Assembly: GCF_006715285.1 (NCBI RefSeq)
Contig: NZ_VFMX01000001.1
Span: 992,001-1,056,000 of the forward strand
Direction of reading: 5' to 3'
DNA from: Arthrobacter sp. SLBN-83
GTDB lineage: Bacteria; Actinomycetota; Actinomycetes; Actinomycetales; Micrococcaceae
Length of the DNA stretch: 64,000 nt
The position numbers and the translations under genes were made by a program. Each line of letters begins with the position of its first letter. Position 1 is the first letter of the stretch. Below the pieces are notes generated by a model. The model was not told where the DNA came from, ran no database searches, and saw only the letters and a list, made by a program, of their open reading frames with translations. Positions 60,041 to 64,000 of this stretch are shown here, piece after piece.

Positions 60041-60052
60041 ACTGTTGACAGT
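60041..60052. promoter_or_regulatory. GntR-type operator, copy 2
   Basis: ACTGTTGACAGT preceded by GTCG. Its TTGACA (60045-60050) is a perfect -35 for a rightward promoter, so a bound repressor would cover it. Its centre is 27 bases from copy 1. Confidence 0.85.
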
Positions 60053-60084
60053 GCCAATGATCTGGGTCACACTGGGACGTACCA

Positions 60085-60096
60085 ATTGTTAACAGT
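60085..60096. promoter_or_regulatory. GntR-type operator, copy 3
   Basis: ATTGTTAACAGT followed by CGAC; one base differs from the core. It lies near the likely rightward transcription start, 45 bases before the transporter ATG. Confidence 0.8.
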
Positions 60097-60140
60097 CGAC
60101 AGCGGTTACCTCCTCAGCCGCTTTTCGAAAGGGAACCACC

Positions 60141-61478
60141 ATGAGCAAAGATGCTCTGACTATGCGCGGCCCGGTCCACGGCACCAAGGACGCCCGGCGA
60201 GTTGCCATCGGATCCGGCGTGGGGGCCGTGATTGAGACGTATGACTTCATCGGCTTCGGCACCGCTGCCGCACTGTATTTCGGCACTGCATTCTTCCCCG
60301 GAAGCGATCCGGTCACCGGCACGCTCGCTTCCTTCGCCACCTTGGGCGTCGGCTTCGCCGCCCGCCCCCTCGGCGGCATCATCGGCGGCCACCTCGGTGA
60401 CAAGGTGGGCCGCAAGCCCGTCCTGGTCGCCTCCCTGATCCTGATGGGCCTGGCCACCTTCGCCATCGGCCTGCTGCCCACTTACGCGGCCGTCGGACTG
60501 CTCGCCCCGGCGCTGCTGGTGTTTGTCCGCATCGTCCAGGGCCTGGCCTTCGGCGCTGAGTGGGGCGGCGCCATCCTGATGAGCTACGAGCACGCCCCTT
60601 GGAAGGCCAAGGGCAAGTTCACGGGCATCGTCCAGGCCGGCTTCCCGGTGGGCTTGCTGCTGGCCAACCTGACCTTCCTGTTCAGCGTCCAGCTGGGCGG
60701 CGAACTCGCTTGGCGCATCCCCTTCCTGGCCAGCATCGTGCTGGTGATCGTGGGGCTGATCATCCGTTCCAAGGTCCCCGAGTCCCCCGTCTTCGATGAG
60801 GTCAAGGACAGCGGCACCATCGTCAAGGCCCCCATCGTGGAGGTCATCAAGACCGACTGGCGCAACATCGTCAAGGGCATCGGCTTGCGCATCGCCGAGA
60901 CCGCCGGCTACGCCGTCTCCATCACCTACATGATTTCCTACATCAACAGCCAGCACCTTGCGGACAAGACCCAGACGCTGATCGCCCTCTGCATCGCCTC
61001 GGCCATCGGCATCTTCGCCACCCAGGCCTGGGGTGCACTCACCGACCGCATCGGCCGCCGCCCCCTGTACGTCTGGTCCACAGCGTTCGCAGCCCTGTTC
61101 GCCATACCCATGTTCCTGCTGGTCAACACCGGCCTGTTCATTGCGATCATCCTCACCATCGTGATCTCCTACGCGGTCTGCCAGAACTCGCTGGCCGGCG
61201 CGCAGGGCGCCTGGTTCCCCGAGCTCTTCCAGGCCAAGACCCGCGCCTCCGGCGCCAGCCTCGCCTACCAGATCTCCGCCATGGTTTCCGGCTTCACCCC
61301 CTTCATCACCACCCTGCTGTTCGTCAGCTTCGGCTGGATGGGCCCGGCACTGCTCTTCGGCGCCTATGCCCTGATCGGCCTGTGGGCCGCCGTCGCCACC
61401 CGGGAAACCTGGGGCAAGCGGGAGCGCGAACTGGCTGACGAAGCCACCAAAAGCACCCCCAACACCGTCAACGCCTGA
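60141..61478 (+). CDS. MFS transporter, MHS family
   Basis: A 445-residue 12-helix proton symporter. AVIETYDFIGFGTAAALYF in helix 1, GGHLGDKVGRKPVLV in the 2-3 loop, RIVQGLAFGAEWGGAILMSYE in helix 5 and TDRIGRRPLYV in the 8-9 loop are the MHS signature. It would import the substrate of the ketose cluster. ATG 60141 has GAAAGGGA upstream. Its stop codon is followed directly by an ATG of the transketolase gene, so it is the first gene of the rightward operon. Confidence 0.93.
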   Translation: MSKDALTMRGPVHGTKDARRVAIGSGVGAVIETYDFIGFGTAAALYFGTAFFPGSDPVTGTLASFATLGVGFAARPLGGIIGGHLGDKVGRKPVLVASLILMGLATFAIGLLPTYAAVGLLAPALLVFVRIVQGLAFGAEWGGAILMSYEHAPWKAKGKFTGIVQAGFPVGLLLANLTFLFSVQLGGELAWRIPFLASIVLVIVGLIIRSKVPESPVFDEVKDSGTIVKAPIVEVIKTDWRNIVKGIGLRIAETAGYAVSITYMISYINSQHLADKTQTLIALCIASAIGIFATQAWGALTDRIGRRPLYVWSTAFAALFAIPMFLLVNTGLFIAIILTIVISYAVCQNSLAGAQGAWFPELFQAKTRASGASLAYQISAMVSGFTPFITTLLFVSFGWMGPALLFGAYALIGLWAAVATRETWGKRERELADEATKSTPNTVNA

Positions 61479-61514
61479 ATGACAGCCACGTACGCAACGA
61501 ACACGGAGCAAGCA

Positions 61515-62426
61515 ATGCCTACAGATACCGTCCAGGACGCCGCCCCGCAGGGCCAGACACTGCAGACAGCGGTGACACCTGACCGGGTGGAGAAGATCAG
61601 CGCCGTCGCGTACCGGATCCGGCACCACGCCCTGAACATGGGCGAGGTGCAGGGCCAGGGGTACGTGGGCCAGGCTTTGGGCGCGGCGGACATGCTCGCC
61701 ACAGTGTACGGGGACCAGCTGCGGTTCCGTCCCGAGGACCCGCACTGGGAGGCCCGCGACCGGTTCCTGCTCTCCACGGGGCACTACGCCATCGGCCACT
61801 ACGCCGCCCTCGCCGAGGCCGGGGTGGTCCCGGTGGAGGAACTGGAAACCTACGGCTCGGACGACTCGCGGCTGCCCATGTCCGGCATGTCCACCTACAC
61901 CCCCGGCATGGAAATCTCCGGCGGTTCCCTGGGCCACGGCCTAACCATTGCCGTCGGCATGGCGCTGGGCCTGCGCTACCAAGGCTCGGACGCCCGGGTG
62001 TTCAACTTCCTCTCCGACGGCGAACTCGACGAGGGCTCCACCTGGGAGGCCGCCATGGGCGCGCACCACCACCAGCTGGGCAACCTCACAGCCATGGTGG
62101 ACATCAACGCCCTGCAGGCTGACGGCAAGACGGACACCGTCCTGCGCACCGAACCGGTGACGGAGAAGTGGGAATCCTTCGGCTGGTACACCCAGCGCGT
62201 GGACGGCAACGACGTCGGCGCCCTGCTCGCAGCGTTCGACAACGCAGCCGCCCAGGCCGCCGCCGTCGGACGTCCCTCCGTGATCCTGTGCGACACCAAG
62301 GTGGGCCGCGGCGTTCCGCTGCTGGAAGACCGCGAAAAGGCGCACTTCATGCGCATCGAAGAACACGAATGGCAGATCTGCCGCGAGCAGCTCACCGCCG
62401 GATACGAAGGAAAGGCTTCAGCATGA
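61515..62426 (+). CDS. Transketolase, N-terminal (TPP/Mg-binding) subunit
   Basis: A 303-residue subunit with the thiamine-diphosphate/magnesium half of transketolase. RIRHHALNMGEVQGQGYVGQALGAAD (cited in part) opens the chain; GSLGHGLTIAVGMALGLRY and SDGELDEGSTWEAAM are the GDG-type TPP-binding motif (here SDGELDEG). It is a separate gene, unlike the single-chain housekeeping enzyme. ATG 61515 has GGAG upstream; ATG 61479 right after the transporter stop is an alternative with 12 extra residues. It pairs with the next gene (ATGA overlap). Confidence 0.93.
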   Translation: MPTDTVQDAAPQGQTLQTAVTPDRVEKISAVAYRIRHHALNMGEVQGQGYVGQALGAADMLATVYGDQLRFRPEDPHWEARDRFLLSTGHYAIGHYAALAEAGVVPVEELETYGSDDSRLPMSGMSTYTPGMEISGGSLGHGLTIAVGMALGLRYQGSDARVFNFLSDGELDEGSTWEAAMGAHHHQLGNLTAMVDINALQADGKTDTVLRTEPVTEKWESFGWYTQRVDGNDVGALLAAFDNAAAQAAAVGRPSVILCDTKVGRGVPLLEDREKAHFMRIEEHEWQICREQLTAGYEGKASA

Positions 62427-63442
62427 GCACCACCACCGAGGCCCCGGACACTGCAGCAGCGGCCAAGCCCAAGCTGAAGACCTCGGCGATGATCGCATCG
62501 TTCGCCGATCCCGGCCAGAAGACCTCCAACGCACCGTTCGGGCACGCCCTGGTCAAGACCGCACAGGAGAACGACAAGATCGTGGGCCTGACCGCGGACC
62601 TGGGCAAGTACACGGACATGCACATCTTCGCCAAGGCCTTCCCGGAACGGTTCTTCCAGATGGGCATGGCCGAGCAGTTGCTCTTCGGCGCCGCTGCCGG
62701 CCTGGCCGAGTCCGGGCTGGTGCCGTTCGCGTCCACCTACTCCGTGTTCGCCGCCCGCCGGGCCTACGACTTCCTCTGCCTGGATGCAGCCGAACCGAAC
62801 CTGAACGTCAACATCGTGGGCGGCCTGCCCGGCCTGACCACCGGCTACGGTCCCAGCCACCAGGCCACCGAGGACATGGCGATCTTCCGCGGCATGCCCA
62901 ACCTGACCATCGTGGATCCCTGTGACTCGGTGGACATTGAACAGGCTGTCCCGCAGCTTGCCGCATCGGAAGGCCCCACCTACCTGCGGCTGCTGCGCGG
63001 CAACGTGCCCACGGTCCTGGACGAGTACGACTACACGTTTGAACTCGGCAAGGCCAAGGTCCTGCGCGGTGGCAACGACGTGGTGTTCATTTCCTCCGGC
63101 CTGATGACCATGCGCGCCCTGCAGGCAGCCAAGGCTTTGGAGGCACACAACGTGGACGTCGCCGTCGTGCACACCCCCACCATCAAGCCGTTCGACGCCG
63201 AAACGGTCCTCAAGGAAATCAACACGGACCGCCTTGCCGTCACCCTGGAAAACCACACCGTGGTGGGCGGTCTGTTCGAAACCGTCGCCTCCGCCGTCGT
63301 CACCGCCGGCGTGGGCAAACGCGTTGTACCGGTCGCACTGCCGGACCAGTTCCTGGACGCGGGCGCCCTGCCCACGCTGCACGACCGCTACGGCCTGGCC
63401 GTGGACCGCATCGTGGCCAAGGTCCTCGCCGAACTCGGCTAA
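62423..63442 (+). CDS. Transketolase, C-terminal subunit
   Basis: A 339-residue subunit with the pyrimidine-binding and C-terminal domains. FQMGMAEQLLFGAAAGLAESG contains the Glu that activates TPP (cited in part), TGYGPSHQATEDMAIFRGMPN is the substrate-side block, and ENHTVVGGLFE starts the C-terminal domain. The start overlaps the previous stop by ATGA. Together the pair would transfer a two-carbon unit between ketose and aldose phosphates. Two-gene transketolases of this kind are known in apulose-4-phosphate breakdown. Confidence 0.93.
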   Translation: MSTTTEAPDTAAAAKPKLKTSAMIASFADPGQKTSNAPFGHALVKTAQENDKIVGLTADLGKYTDMHIFAKAFPERFFQMGMAEQLLFGAAAGLAESGLVPFASTYSVFAARRAYDFLCLDAAEPNLNVNIVGGLPGLTTGYGPSHQATEDMAIFRGMPNLTIVDPCDSVDIEQAVPQLAASEGPTYLRLLRGNVPTVLDEYDYTFELGKAKVLRGGNDVVFISSGLMTMRALQAAKALEAHNVDVAVVHTPTIKPFDAETVLKEINTDRLAVTLENHTVVGGLFETVASAVVTAGVGKRVVPVALPDQFLDAGALPTLHDRYGLAVDRIVAKVLAELG

Positions 63443-63454
63443 GGCACCAAGAAT

Positions 63455-63499
63455 GCAGAAAGCACGGCACTGGCCCTAAGCCGGCGCCGTGCTTTCTGC
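63455..63499 (+). terminator. Hairpin after the transketolase operon
   Basis: A perfect 14-pair stem, GCAGAAAGCACGGC (63455-63468) with GCCGTGCTTTCTGC (63486-63499), loop of 17. No T-run follows. It separates the transketolase operon from the regulator's own control region. Confidence 0.7.
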
Positions 63500-63521
63500 C
63501 GTAATATCGAAACCACTACCG

Positions 63522-63533
63522 ACTGTAAACAGT
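63522..63533. promoter_or_regulatory. GntR-type operator, copy 4, before the regulator gene
   Basis: ACTGTAAACAGT flanked by CG and CGAC, the longest palindrome of the four. It sits 27 bases before the GntR start and suits autoregulation. Confidence 0.85.
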
Positions 63534-63560
63534 CGACTACTGACATTGAGGACAGAAGCC

Positions 63561-64000
63561 ATGGCCGGACTCACCGCCCCGCTGCTGGGACTGGAAAAGA
63601 AAAGCCTGCGCGAGCAGGCACTCTCCGCGCTGCGCACCGCCATTACCAGCGGCGAATTGGAGCCCGGCCGCCACCTGGTTGAAACCGAACTGTCCGAAAT
63701 GCTCCAGATCAGCCGTGGCACCCTGCGCGAAGCCCTCCGCCAGTTGGAGCAGGAAGGCCTGCTGTCCGCCGGACCCCGCGGCCGCCTTTCCGTCCGCCAC
63801 CTGGACGAAAAGGAAATCCGGGACATCTACGCCGTCCGGGCCGCCCTGGAATCCCTCGCCGCCCGGACCCTGTGCGAACTCCCGGACCGGCAGCACGTCA
63901 CCGAGTCGCTGCACAAAGCGGTCGACGCCATGTCCGACGCCGCCAGCGGAAGCCTGGAGGAACGGATCGAGTCCGACCTCGAGTTCCACCGCACCCTCTG
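63561..64000 (+). CDS. GntR family regulator (FCD type), 3' end outside the window
   Basis: About 146 residues are present. The winged helix (residues 14-80) has SLREQALSALRTAITSGELEPG, cited in part, ETELSEMLQISRGTLREALRQLEQEG in two parts (LQISRGTLREALRQLEQEG) and GPRGRLSV. The start of the FCD domain follows with IRDIYAVRAALESLAAR and DLEFHRTL at the window edge, where the metal-binding Asp/His appear. ATG 63561 after GAGGACAG. The operator copy 63522-63533 upstream and the same motif in the divergent region make it the likely regulator of the whole ketose cluster. Confidence 0.9.
   Translation, partial: MAGLTAPLLGLEKKSLREQALSALRTAITSGELEPGRHLVETELSEMLQISRGTLREALRQLEQEGLLSAGPRGRLSVRHLDEKEIRDIYAVRAALESLAARTLCELPDRQHVTESLHKAVDAMSDAASGSLEERIESDLEFHRTL

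Noticed and set aside
1..64000. CRISPR array, insertion sequence, prophage, tRNA or rRNA
   Set aside because: No regularly spaced repeats, no transposase or integrase, no tRNA-like cloverleaf or rRNA stretch was seen in either strand.

Overview
The window looks like a chromosomal segment of a high-GC soil actinobacterium, most likely Arthrobacter, Pseudarthrobacter or another Micrococcaceae member. The evidence is the strongly G/C-ending codon use, the many GTG/TTG starts, and families typical of that group: DUF3040, DUF4193, DUF222-HNH proteins, GAF-ANTAR regulators, MHS-type transporters and a phd-type phenylpropanoid cluster. The genus is an inference. I see no rRNA, tRNA, CRISPR array, insertion sequence or prophage.

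Layout. 1-2384: two aldo/keto reductases (the first cut by the window edge) and an extended SDR protein. 2468-7385: a TetR regulator and an acyl-CoA dehydrogenase / thiolase / acyl-CoA ligase operon whose promoter sits between two copies of a palindromic operator. 7562-10163: a secreted family PL11 rhamnogalacturonan lyase behind a LacI-type operator. 10199-16689: an aldo/keto reductase, two small stress or envelope proteins, a DUF222-HNH protein of unusual composition, a PrmC-related methyltransferase and a lactonase-type beta-propeller. 16728-22354: a secreted multidomain alpha-amylase with a maltose-type operator, facing MalQ. 22516-30056: a GAF-ANTAR regulator, an aldo/keto reductase, DUF488, DUF3040, an EamA exporter with its TetR regulator, a membrane protein, a GH15 enzyme and DUF4193. 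30141-34235: a molybdopterin oxidoreductase without the usual N-terminal Fe-S cysteines, coupled to a small unknown protein, then a bile acid:sodium symporter-family protein.

34337-41540 matches the Corynebacterium glutamicum phd cluster in content and in the order B-E-D-C. It has a CoA ligase, MHS transporter, MaoC hydratase, acyl-CoA dehydrogenase, amidohydrolase and SDR, with a divergent MarR regulator. It probably shortens phenylpropanoid side chains. 42479-50755 is a sugar-acid operon: binding protein and two permeases, galactonate-type dehydratase, KDPG/KDPGal aldolase, KDG-type kinase and a mannonate-type dehydratase, with a divergent GntR regulator. It channels two aldonate branches into one lower pathway. 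50849-55953 holds a universal stress protein, a Cys-rich small protein, an ATPase, a second GAF-ANTAR protein, a carboxylesterase and small genes.

55977-64000 is the most intriguing part, a divergent ketose-phosphate cluster. Leftward genes are a DhaK-DhaL fusion kinase, RpiB-like isomerase, SDR and TIM-barrel isomerase. Rightward genes are an MHS transporter and a two-subunit transketolase, followed by a GntR regulator. Four copies of one palindrome (core ACTGTNNACAGT) lie in the two control regions, which points to a single regulon. The substrate is unknown; a tetrulose/tetritol or a branched pentose such as apiose fits the enzyme set best.
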